From: Siphlonurus alternatus
Taxonomy: Eukaryota > Arthropoda > Insecta > Ephemeroptera > Siphlonuridae
Direction: 5' to 3'
Length of the DNA stretch: 64,000 nucleotides
Assembly (NCBI GenBank): GCA_949825025.1
Contig: OX463788.1
Location: 31,799,715 to 31,863,714, forward strand
Made by a program: the position numbers and the translations under genes. The notes beneath the pieces are model-generated. The model was given only the letters and a program-made list of their open reading frames with translations. It had not been told where the DNA came from and made no database searches. Shown here one piece after another: positions 1-12,300 of the stretch (position 1 is its first letter; every line of letters begins with the position of its first letter).

Positions 1-90
1 TGAGATAATAATTATACCATTTTATTACTATAACAGTACCAGAACTTCCTGTCTTTACTATTTTATAGTAAAGCACCGTCCAGAATTGTT

Positions 91-220
91 TCGGAAACAG
101 ATTGGAAATTAAAGCTCTCGACCAATCAGAAAATTCAAAATTTCCGATTACTTGAATTTTCCATGTAAACGGATTTGTTTTAATTTTCTGATTGTTTGAG
201 AGCTTTTCTGTTTCTGATTC
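91..220. repeat. Imperfect foldback repeat
   Basis: The left arm holds AAAGCTCTCGACCAATCAG. It recurs in inverted form in the right arm, which reads CTGATTGTTTGAGAGCTTTT. The two arms face each other across about 50 bases. Small non-autonomous DNA transposons often look like this, but no clear target-site duplication is visible. Confidence 0.55.
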
Positions 221-612
221 CCGTCAGTTATGAAAAATGCTTAAGATTTTGCATTTTCACGATAAATTTGAGTTATAATTTATAATATAAAGAAAATTGA
301 GAATAAATACAGAATGAAATTATAATTTTGAACGTATAGTGTAACATAAATTTACCCGAAACAAAACCTCAAAAATAAAGTTAACTAACAAATATGAACA
401 CGTGCTTTCAGCATTACATTATGTGTTTAGAAAATTTAGTAAGTTGCACTGTTAGTGTCTTTAGCATTGAAGATTACTTTCTTAATTAGGATATAAATAG
501 AATCATCAAATAAATAATTAATATGATACATGCATGCTTATTGTTTCATCGCATTTTTTTCTGCTTTTTGTATTCCCTAAAAATATTATTAACATATTTA
601 ATTATCAAACAT

Positions 613-924
613 CACCTCTGGACAGCACGAACTTTACTCCTGGCCTCACCTGCTAGAGCTGCAGCTCCGACAGACAGAGAGATGCACATTTGAAATTTTG
701 GGTGAGGTAAGAAGAGCACTCTATAGGCCTGTTCGTAAACCCTGCTCGGTGTACACTTTCTACACCTAATCGACCTTATATCCCATGTACATAAGGTCGA
801 TTGGGTGCAGAAAGTGTACACCGAGCAGGGTTTACGAACAGAGGCCTTTGGTTCACCACGCCACCATAGACTGTGGGAACGCCTACAAACAAAGCAGGAG
901 TAAAGTTCGTGTTGTCCAGAGGTG
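613..924. mobile_element. MITE with long terminal inverted repeats and a nested hairpin
   Basis: The termini are near-perfect inverted copies of about 29 bases, starting CACCTCTGGACAGCACGAAC and ending with its complement. Inside lies a second, tighter palindrome (about 727-844) with arms of about 50 bases around a short loop near CATGTAC. No transposase is encoded. The open frame that spans it on the minus strand is a product of the palindrome, not a gene. The target duplication is not resolved, so the superfamily is unknown. Confidence 0.75.
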
Positions 925-1435
925 TACATATTATAATGAGGTATAGGAGGTAGACGTGTAATAGCGTATGGCAGCAGCTATTTCATTATTACTCGGTAAA
1001 TGCATATGATCATATTTGTGAGGTGGCGAAACTCATGTAAATGTGGGAGACGCATGGCACATCCCTCTTTTTTCTTGACACCTATAAAATGTTAATATTT
1101 ATATATTAAAAATATTTTTTACTGCATTTTTTTGTAAAGTGCTCAACAAAACAATCGTATAATAATTAATAATCATTAATATTATTATATTGAGAAAAAT
1201 ACATTAAAAGAAAAAATGACGTCATCTTCAACTTTTCATAACTCCACTATTAATCAATATAAGAAAGTGTTCGAATGGTTATTTTTCTGGCACTAAAAAC
1301 ATACTAAAAACACACTAAAAATACATTGGTCACGTAATTAACGTTTGATTAAAAGTTTATATCTTTTTTTTTATGAAGTATTCTAACGGGAAAAAAAACA
1401 TAAAATTGTAGGCGTCTATACGATTAAGTACTTAC

Positions 1436-1653
1436 TGTTCAATAGGATGGCGATCTTTGTGGGTGAAATGTTTGACTCCATGAATGCTTGTTAGATTTGC
1501 AAAATCATATAGAGTATCAGCACAAGTTTTCACAAGAGCTTTCAAATAATATACGATACTCTTTGGTTTATCTCGGTGTTTCGTTTGAGATCTAATGTGT
1601 AGTGAGGGTCCCGCGAAGACTCCGCGAGATGGCACCAACTCGTGTAGGTACAT
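1436..1653 (-). CDS. DEG/ENaC (pickpocket-like) channel, N-terminal exon, partial
   Basis: The exon encodes 72 residues plus two bases of the next codon and ends at a strong donor (GTAAGTACTT). The C-terminal half reads DTLYDFANLTSIHGVKHF. This matches the pattern just before the first membrane helix of pickpocket/ENaC subunits, where a conserved His-Gly (here H58-G59) is needed for gating. Members of this family are trimeric amiloride-sensitive sodium channels of the plasma membrane, used in insects for mechano-, chemo- and osmosensation. The ATG at 1653 is the first in frame after a possible acceptor (GTGTTTCAG, just upstream). A further upstream exon is possible. The call rests on one short exon: the HG motif and its surroundings are seen, the rest is inferred from the family. 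Confidence 0.6.
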
Positions 1654-1661
1654 GTCGGCCC

Positions 1662-3124
1662 TGAAACACCGTACTGCATGTATGCAAGTACCAAGCCATA
1701 ACCTACATGACGGCAATTGCGTCGCTGTGACTGCACAAAAGGTGCATGCTGCAATGTTAATGCATAATTAAAGCAATTTATGAATAATTTATATTATGGT
1801 TCATGCATGCAACCAAGGTAAAAAAAAAAAAAATCAAACGACAAAGTCAATCAATATTTATTTTTAGTGCTTTATTAATAAATCGATTTGGACGAATCAT
1901 GTGTTTATTATTGTCATTACATTTTACACATATTATTCTACTAGATAGGAATTAATATTTTTTTACTAAACACTTACACTCCAATAATTAATTAGGAATG
2001 TAAACTTTGGCAATATATAGCTTCACTATTTTCTAAATTTGTACTTCAGTGTAATTTATTTCAAATTGAGATATTCTTTGTCCCAATTAAAACTAAAAAT
2101 AATGAGCTAGTTCTGTCAATATATATATTTTTTTCTTATTAATTTGTTGAAAGGAATATTTTTTTTATTTTAACATGTTTCTAGTCATGAGAAAAGAAAT
2201 TAAAATTCACACATCATATCTTGAAACTATCATCTTTTAACAAACTGATGATGACGTCACGAGCATTAATTGAAACTTTTTTTATATTGTTATAAAATAT
2301 TTGTTTTAAAGAATAAAAAACAACCTTGTATTTTGCTTTTTTAATTAATATAATCTTAAAAAGTCAATGTACATTGTCATTTTTACTTACAAAATGTAAC
2401 TAAATTTCTGTATAACCTACATCTTGTTTTATTGGTAATTGTTCAGTTCTGGTTAGAGAAGTATATAATATATACATGATAATATATAAGATCTAGTGCA
2501 TAAAAAAGTATATCAGTGTAGGCATAAGGTTTATGAACACACCAAATAATCCTTATATCATTGTATATAATGTACCTAACTGTAAAATTACAATTATTTT
2601 TTATTATTTTTATTAATTTTAATTGGAAAACAAATTATTGCTTAATATATTTAATGCAATGTACTTATTTTAAAAACAAACATAAATGGGCAAAAAATTG
2701 AATAACATCGTATTTCAATTTACATATTTAATAGTATTTTCCTGGTATCATAACAACTAAATTGTGATACTTTTAGTTTCCACACGTCAATCAATATTTA
2801 TCAATCATTAATCATTATTTTCATTACACTGAATTGAATAACAATTACATATTACTTTATCATATTGTCGGAGGGAAAAACTAATATATTGTAAATATAG
2901 AAACTATAATATGAAATATACTTGAACTGTATGAAATTATATTTATTTAACTGTTATTCTTACAAATAAATAATTATTAAATAATATTAAATACTAAATA
3001 AAGTATGACTATACCTTCTACCATAACAAAAAAGTTCATAAATTTGATTTAAAGAATATGTTTAAGTCCAGTCGAGGCTTCAGCACCACGTTTTCATTTA
3101 GTAGTTCAATGCATGCAAATTAAG
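1662..3124. other. AT-rich spacer between channel 5' end and serpin 3' end
   Basis: No coding exon, RNA gene or clear transposon is recognisable. The part next to 3124 should hold the serpin 3' untranslated region on the minus strand. It contains several AATAAA-like hexamers on that strand, too many in this base composition to choose one. Confidence 0.4.
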
Positions 3125-3355
3125 TTAGTTGGGACGCATCACGGAGCCCCAGAAGAGTGGTAAACCAGAAAGATGATGGCGCATTACAAACACGAAGGGC
3201 CGGTCTGCACGGAAGAGACGCTGCGAGCCATCCCGAGAAATAAAAGCCGCTGTGGCCGCGGCAGCCTCCGTCCCGGTCTCCGTGAATTCGAGGGTGACTC
3301 GATGACGCACCTGCTCCACGTACACAGGAGGGCTCTCAAAGTTGTCAGGCTTGGT
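3125..3355 (-). CDS. Serpin coding exon 7 with reactive centre loop
   Basis: Residues 400-475 and stop. It holds strand 5A, the Ala-rich inhibitory hinge, the scissile region FISRDGSQ and the serpin C-terminal signature, then GLPLFWGSVMRPN before TAA. Confidence 0.93.
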   Translation of the reverse strand, partial: TKPDNFESPPVYVEQVRHRVTLEFTETGTEAAAATAAFISRDGSQRLFRADRPFVFVMRHHLSGLPLFWGSVMRPN

Positions 3356-6300
3356 CTGCACAGAAACAAAACAATATCACATTCCGGAACTTAAATTTAT
3401 GTTTTTTTAAGTTCCAGCATAACATAATCAGTTTATTGGAAAAATACGTATATCACAGTACTATATGCTTGTGTTGTTATTTGTGTTTTCGTGAACTTGA
3501 AAATTTGATTGGTATTATTACTGTTGACTGAACAGTAACAATGGCAAAATTTACTGTAAAAATTAATGTGATTTCTTTACTTTTAATTTACATTTTTTTA
3601 AGTAGCAAGTTAATGTAAATAACATTTTTGACAAGGTGTAATTTTTTTATTTCTTTATTAAACATTTCTTACTGCCCTACATTAAGTTTACTATCAAATT
3701 AACATGCCACTGTAATTTTCTGAAACAACGCATTTTATGTATACCTCGGTGTCTGAACATATTGCCTGCTCTTGTTTTGATGCTGTCTATGGAGGTACGA
3801 TTAACTCCTTGTCTAGATGATATACTATTATATTCTTTTATCTAAGTTGCTGTATTTTTTTTAAACATGGCCAAGTCAGACATTTTTATTTAAATGAAGT
3901 ATACCTGTATCATGCCGGAAAGGTTTGCATGCTGGGGGCTGAAAAGTGTGCGCAGTCCGAGTTTGCGCAGTGCAGGTACCAAGGGCAGCGCGGAGTCGAG
4001 GCGTAGACGCGGCAAGGTTACGATGACTGATCGGACCGTGGCAGCGGCCACCAGGCCATCCAGAGCTTCGGGGTGCTCACCCAGCCGCTCCATCAGGGAT
4101 ATCACTGCCTCTGGACCCTCTTCGTCTGGTAGCAATAGGTATGTGGTGACCTGTGACCATCAAGGACCTCGAGTTAGACAACGTGTACTTATATTCCTGT
4201 GTTTGCTCCATTTCTTACAAAAACTGCCATGGAAAGCATTTTAGAAAAGTGAAGAGACAAATTTAATTTAATGTATGAAAATTAACAACAAAAAAATGGT
4301 TAAACTATATATTTAATTATTTTTGTTATTGTTTTACGTCATAATATGTGTTACATTTATTAATGTTTACCATTTCTTACAATCTTAAAAGAATCAAATT
4401 TTCAAAACTATCATTTCATATTTCTTGGACGACTGTTATACGTATGAATAGATAGACATATTATTTTCAGTAACGACTTGAGCTGACCTGTTCCAATGGA
4501 TTGGTGAAATTGTAAGGAAGTCCGACGAGGGCGCAGCGAAGTTCCGCACTTTTCACGTAAGGCACATCAATCGAGTTGACCATCATTGACACGGGTACGC
4601 TCTCACTGGGTGAAACCTTAAAGGGACGTACCAAGGTACCCTCTTCGGGGAAGGGATAGAGCCAAATGCCCCGGAAGTAGAGGGCACTGGCCAAGATGAG
4701 ACGTGTGTGAGAAGCGGGAGGCTCCGTCAATAACTCGTTAATCTTGCCTCCCGTGCGGTGAGATACCCACCTGTGAATCACCACGTAAATTATTTTAAAA
4801 ATATAAAAATTAAGCTACAACTAAACAAAAACTTCTCATATAGTTCTGATATAATTATAAATGATTATATGTAATGTACAGTTGTCGCCTCAGAAAATTT
4901 TTCTTCTTCAGCCTTGTTAATCACAATGATTTATATACTTACGGGGTATGGTGATTAATAAGACCGCAGAAGAGCACTTTCCAGAGGCGAGGAGTGTACA
5001 TTGAGAAATCGCTATCGTTAAAATTATAATGTATTAAACCTTTAAGTCTATGTTCACTATACTTAATTATGATTGACGCTAAGGTTCTGTACTGTATATA
5101 TTATACATTCAATGCAATTTTTAACATTTTCATTTCACGATATATTGTGAGAACTTATTGCATGGGTTATACACACAATGGGGAATTCTCCTACATTTAT
5201 TTTAATTTTTTTTTTCAGATGCTCTATGTCTTAAAATTAAATGTCCCAAAACAAAAAAGTTTCAATTTTCAAAATTGGAGACAAGGGAATTTTTTAAAAA
5301 TCTTCCTTCTTTTGAATTTAGCGCCAAAACGTGACGTAGAAACTGCCTAGCAGGCGAAATTTTCCTGCAATAAATTTATATTTTCGATTATCACTCTTAA
5401 AGTAAACTGATATTAGAGACAAATATATTGATACTAGGGTAGAAAAACCCGCTGATTTCGATCGTGTTACTAAAATTTATAGCCAATCACTACTTGACGC
5501 TCAAACTATGATATCAGACAGTTGTTGTGTGTTAACTAGGGAGTTTCTACGTCACAATTTTCAGGTTTGCGCGCGGGTTGCATACTTTGCCCCTATTCTA
5601 ATAATCCCTTCAGAGTCTCCAAATTTGAGTTAAAAAAGTTGAAACTTAAGTCAAACTTATTGTTAATATGTACCTTATCATAATATAGTAGTTAAATTAA
5701 AATTTGAGTTGTAAGAGAATTCCCCATTCATGAGCTGGTAATGAATGATCAATTAATATGTATTTATTTTAATGGTTATCAAATGAATTTATAAGTAAAA
5801 TAACATTTATTTATTCAATACATAATGTATTATATTATATAAGCATTAATTAGCAAAATTTTCTAAAATTTGTTATTATTATTTCCAATTGTTCTCATAT
5901 AAAACAAGTTTTTTTAATTAGCATGAATTTAGATTACAAACATTTAAAAATAAAATCACTCATAATTTTAAACATATATGGGAAAAGTTATTGTAATATA
6001 ATTTTTTGTGTGGTAATTTGCAGTCCTATAAGTAGACAAACAGATTTTCTGCTCATATATATTATATATGAATCATATTATTCGTTCTATTGTGTAAGTT
6101 TGTTCATTGTAATTTTGCTTTGGCCATGAGTGTGTGCCAGAGGATGAGTGACAGCCATGACAGTGACATAACAAGCCCATGTGATGCGGCACAAAGTTAA
6201 ATACGTCCATTTTAAGGAAGTTATAAAATTGAATTATTTGCACAATCTTTACTTTCGAATTTATTTATTAGAAACTCTTAATATCATCGAATATTAATAA

Positions 6301-9300
6301 GATTAGTGCTGTTAAATCTTAGCAATATCATTTTAACCGGTTAAATTATGTCACGTAACATTACATATTATAAAAACAGAAGCTCTAGTTGATAATTTAA
6401 TATTCGGTTACTTTTTGTAATCCTATTATATAATTTAAAAAAAAAATAATCAGAATAAAGGGAATCATTATTAATATTTATTTTATTCGTTAAGTTTGCT
6501 TAAAGAAGAGTGTGGAATTTAAAAAAAAATAATGAAATAAAAACAATTTTAACGTGTCAATGCAAACGTTTAGAAATTTTAATAACCATGTAGGTGTTTC
6601 CGTTGACAATCTCTGAGTATAGCTCAAGCAGGCCCATCGACTTTAAGAATTATGGGGAGAATTAAACTCTTGTACTAAATAATGGAGGACAATCTTATGG
6701 AAATCTGGTACTCTGATTATGTACATGTGGTGATTACTTGCTATAATTATGTAATTTACCCCAGCTAGAACCAATTTTTAGGAATCCAACTTCTTTATGC
6801 TCACACCACCCTGACTCACCGGTTGATAAAGAGCTGAGCGGCGTTCGGCTGCTGCTCGAAATCAAGTGGGAACACCTCGCTGTGGTAGGCCGTCCTGCTG
6901 AGCTGCAGGAAGCGCGTGGTCAGCTCCAGGTCGCGCTGCACGAACACCGCCTTACCCACGAGTGCTTGGCCGGGACTCGAGTTGATGCGGCCAGACCCCA
7001 AAGTACCTGCGCATCGAACCTTCAGACAAGACCACACTATGGAGTATCGACCTCAATTTTTTTTATTACAGAAATAGATAGAGGGTGCAAAGTTATGCTA
7101 CCCTGATTTTTTCAGATTTTTTAGAGCCCGGGAACTATTTTTAAAAAATTATAGAAAGTTCTCTTTGTGACGTCACGAGACGCCGCGCCGCTTCTTAAGA
7201 AAAAGATAGGACTTGCCGCCGCGTGACGTCACAAAAAGGACTTTCAATATTTTTTTAAAAATACTTCCCGGGCTCTAAACAATCGAAAAAAAATCATGGT
7301 AGCATAACTTTTTACCCTCTATCCATTTCTGCAATAAAAAAATGAGGTCCATTATACAGAATGGCAAACGCAGGAGAGCATTAAAAAAAAGTTAAAAAAA
7401 AATCAATGTTTGTAATTATTTTGAAAAATTATTCTGAGCCTTCTCGGCTAAAAAGTTTTTCTGAACGTCCTTCATGATAATTTTTAATTCAAAATGACTT
7501 AGATAAGTAAACGTAAACTGTCACGAATTACTCAATTACTTTAAAGTCATATAGTAAATTTTAAATTGTATATATTTAGAGGTTGAAGTTCAGATTTGTT
7601 ATTGGCAAGGTAAGACTCGTTACGAGTAGGGAGCATTGTGACTCACTGGAAGCTGGTCGCTGGAGAAACTGGTCTAGAAGCCGCCCAAAGTGCATGTGGA
7701 TATCCGTGGAGGTAGGCCGGTGTGACAAGCCCAGTGCAGACGCCACCTCGTCGTGCGTCCGTCCTCCTGCTCCCAGCAGCACCAGCGCCAGCACTGAGGC
7801 CACGGAGAGAGGAGAGAACACGACGGTTCGGGAAATACCCTGAGTTCCGAGCCCCTCGCGAATCGCAAGGTCCAGCTGTAAGTGCATGAAGGTCAACAAG
7901 TATAAAGTTCAGTGATTTATATTTTTGGGGTGTTATACTGATTAAAATAAGAATCAAAGCGTCTTTAATTATATACAACAATATACAGTTCAATAAATTT
8001 AATTATAATATACAAGAAAAAATATAAAATATTATATATATTTTTTATTTACTGTTTAACACATTATTTTTCTCGACTTGCGATAATTTCAAACTACTAT
8101 CCACAATATACCATGTTAAAAACATTGTATGATGAAAGAATCCTTGTTGATGATTCATAATTATAGTTCTGAAAGCACTATTTTAGGAATAGAAATAGTA
8201 AAATATTTATTTTATTATAAAATAAATTTGTATTAATTAACGCACCTTGATTGCAAACAATTGAATGCCCCTCGCAATGTTAATGTCTGCTGGTTCGGTA
8301 TCATTGTTGTCAAACACGATGTGATCATTGCCAGAACGGTTGGATGTGTATAAGTGCCTCGTTGTCTTGCTGCTGGTATCATGGGTGGTGGTCAGCATGC
8401 CGGGGAACCATAAGTTCGAGTTGGAGGCGAGTGTCGTGTTGAGCGCTGCAATGCAAAGCGCCATCATCCACACCACCAGGCCTACACGGGCCTGCAAAAT
8501 TAGAATCAGGTGAAAGGTTGGCGTATAATTGACTAATAATGTATTCTTCTCTGAACGAAAACCAGGTCGAGGCTATGGAAAAAACAAAAAACATGCAGGT
8601 TAAAATATATATTATGTTTATACATTTTTTTGTTATTTACTGAATGTTTCATGTATAGAGTACTTAAATATAATTTTTTTATGTATTAATTCACTGGACT
8701 ATAAAGTCATAAGAAAGGAAATCTTCACTTATTTTTAACGCAGGAGGAGACGTGATAACTGAAAACTTCTAATACTGAAGGCAGTACTGACAATTCCACA
8801 ATAATTTCAACAGATTTTATGGGAGAATTACACTAATAACGAAAAAGCACTAATTTTTTTTAAACATTTAATATGACTGGCCCTACTTGAGCTTGACCGC
8901 GCGATAGAAGACGATATTTATACATATATTTCATTTGCAGTTTTTAGCAGTTCACTTTCGAAATAAACTTAACACTATAATTGGTTACATCCAAAACAAG
9001 AACCGCGGGCCATGACCTAACAAATCCATTCCGAATGATTCCGTGTGAACTGTGACTGATAAAATATTATGAATAAAACCAGTTTTCGTGTCGGGTGTTA
9101 ATTATGTCCGCGAAGTGACGTTAAGTGTTAGGAATGTGTCAAGCCTAGGATACACGAAAAACCAATGCTCATTCAATTTCCTAGCTATTGCTTAATACTA
9201 TACGTTTGTGACTCGTGAAGCGTACCTGTAACCCTGAGTGACAACTTACGCAGTAATACAAAGGAAAACACGGCGTATATATTATTATATTTTGTTAACA

Positions 9301-12300
9301 GTAATATACAGTTACATAATATTAATCTAAAATTGTGTATCTTAAAAAAAATACTAAATAAATTAAGCCTTTTGGATCTCAATAATATAAAGGTTATTAT
9401 ATATACTTATGGTAATACTAATACAAATTAATTTTGTTAATTTCTCTAACAGAGAGAAAAAAAAAAGTGCTTTCAATTTCGATAGCCGGAAAGAGGATAT
9501 GTATTGTTTGTTTGTTTTTAAATGCCGGAAATTCCCACTCTATATAGCGCTGTAGCGAATATTTGCAATGCGGTAATGCGAGACGAGAGTGGAGAGGGCA
9601 TTGAGCACACAAACACACCTCCATGTGACGTCATATTGGTGCGTCATTGTGATCTCCATTCCTCGAACACAAACTTCACTATAGGTTATTTAAATTTTTG
9701 AGCTTATGTAATAATACTTAAAAAATGCTAATTGATCATAATATTTAAGTAAAAAATTAACATTTTATTTAAAATTAAATTTCGTTGATGCTAAATAGAA
9801 AAAAAATCATTATGTTACATTATATGTTGTTGTGAACGAAAGTGAGGGTGGAAACCGAGTTGTTTTTCAGAGCAGCATGTTACATTTTAGAAATGTAGAT
9901 CCCTGCTGCTTCCCTCCACTTAGATGGTGTCGTGCTGCAAGGCAAGGATCTACTGTGTTGACGGTGCGTGTAGCCGATGGCCGCTCGCGAGACCAGCTGT
10001 GCCGCTCACCGCTTGTGGCGTGCAGTCCGTTCGTGTGCACCCTCTTATAATATTATACTGATCGTACTGTCCGTCCAGCTGCTAGGAATATTGTCATCGA
10101 GGGGGTGGAGTAAAAACACGACCATTCAAATTATACATAATGCTACCTTGTTAAATCGAGTCGACTCAATTAACAAAAAAGTTTTTCTCATATTTATAAA
10201 TATTTTATGTAACGTTTGAGAATAATTTTTGGGGTGTCTTTGATAAATTTCAAGTGATACAGTTAGAGATATTTTTTTTCAATCGATTATTATGTAAATT
10301 GATTTATATTTTAATACGAGCGTGCTAAATGTTGCCTATTCCACTTCATGATTGTATTATTATACTCATATTAACATAACTCGTAAGGAACAACTAATGA
10401 ATGTAAAATACAAACAAAAATAAAATAAATTTGAATGGTCATTCATTCATGAAGTAATCAAACGATTCCATGATGACATCACCAATCCTTTGTCCTCCCA
10501 TTTACTTACAAAAAAAGATTGGGTGCACGTAAGATCCTATACGGAGCCATTTTTCGATCGCTTATTGTTAACCCTCTAAATAAGTTATGTTTGCAAATTT
10601 AAAATTACGTATTGGCACTAACCTTTTACGTTTGCTGCTATAAAAATTTTATTATTTGCCTTGGGTCAGTTTAATTAAAGAGCATCTAAAGAATTTCGCG
10701 GTAGTAGTGTTTTGACTTCGAGCCGAAAAAACGTGCGCAGAAGGGTTGCGCGCCAATGCGCGGTGGTTGTAGCAGGAGTCAAAATTAGCAAACGAACATG
10801 GCGACTATATAATTTTTCTGATGGATACTTACCATTTATTCTCACTGATATTATTGTTTTATTGTAAGAGTCTGCATCTATAAATATGTTGCTGTTTTCT
10901 TTTAATTTTTTTTTTTTTTTTTTTTTTTTACAAGGATACACCCCTAAGAGCTTACAGCTCGCGGCGGGGTACTGGGTAGGGATAAGGTAGGGAACGGATA
11001 GTGGCCACGGCCTGCATGTTTACGCGTCCCAGCATTTGCTGAGGTGAGACTGAGGGAACCGTGGAAAACCTCAGTCAGGACGGACACCTCTACTTTTTCT
11101 CAATGGACCAAAGCGATGTCCAAAGCCTGGGGAACCACACACAAGTGCATTACTGCACTGGGTGGAAAGCGAGACGAATTTACCCCAGGGAGGGAGCAGC
11201 GTATTTTTTACTTGAAACGGTCACCCATCCAAGTACTAACCACGCTCGACGTAGCCTGACTTCGGTGATCTAACGAGAACCGGTCAATGCACTGCGCCAC
11301 GCTCGAAAGTTATTAAAGTTATTAAAAAATATCGTCTCGTAATGACAATTAATTACAGAATATGATCAAGTTGTTTAATTAAGTGGGCAACTTGAATCAT
11401 GAAGATGGAGGAAGCAAACATTGCATGTCAATTGCTGCCACCTCGTTAACAATATTAGTTAATATAATATTGTTCAGCAGATATTTTATCTCCCTACTAT
11501 TTTATGGTTGCTGGTGATAAAAGATTTTGACGTATTTTCTTATTTTCCTGCTTTTCTCGCTATAGATGCTATTTATTCATTTTTATTTCTTTTTTTTCTC
11601 TTTTTTGTTACAAATATAAAATAACTTATGAAAAGAGTCGTAATTTTTTATAGCTCATTGTCCATATAACCTTATTTTTGTATCACGATGTCATTTCAGA
11701 ATTTTGCAATGTTTATATATATATATTTTTATGTGCATAATAATATATATATTTATAAAATATAACAATAATAAAAGTATTTTTAATGATAATGATCGAT
11801 ATATTTTGATTTTATCAATAAAAGTGTTTGTATTGTCTTGAATGGAATATTCATGAGGTGCTAGCTGGGCTGACGAATTAGCACAAGGTCTCCAAGTAAT
11901 GTCAAGTGCTGGTAAATTGTCTGTCTCCTTCTGCTTCCTCGAAAACCGAAGTCGTTACATAATTTAACAGCACGTATGAACATCAGCGCTAAGAGGACAA
12001 ATTTAGAATTACTGTATCAAAAATTTTGCACTTCATTTCATTTTTATTATTGAAGTTATTGAAATATTTTAAAATTCAAAAAAATCAATACTAAAATAAT
12101 TTCAAATAATATAGGGAGAAAATACTAAATTGATACTTTGTAAAAAAATAAGTACGGAATGTTTTGATGCTATCTAGCAATTAAATTACTACTGAGATAT
12201 AATCAATTATTTATACAAGTACTCAAATTGATCATACAACGGTCCACGGCCTTGAATGTAGCATAGTACAAGCTTCATATTAAGTTATTAAAGTAGCTGA

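Larger units (their letters stand above)
1..1435 (-). other. Probable intron of the channel gene; no coding exon seen
   Basis: This AT-rich stretch lies downstream (minus strand) of the strong splice donor at 1435-1426. It contains a foldback at 91-220 and an inverted-repeat element at 613-924. I found no exon encoding the first transmembrane helix expected next in a DEG/ENaC channel, so that exon is probably beyond the left edge. Confidence 0.4.

Noticed and set aside
11044..11273. Frame starting MRLREPWKTSVRTD, also at 47294-47509
   Set aside because: The frame is shared only because both loci are copies of the 5S-derived SINE. It runs antisense to the SINE and has no protein domain.
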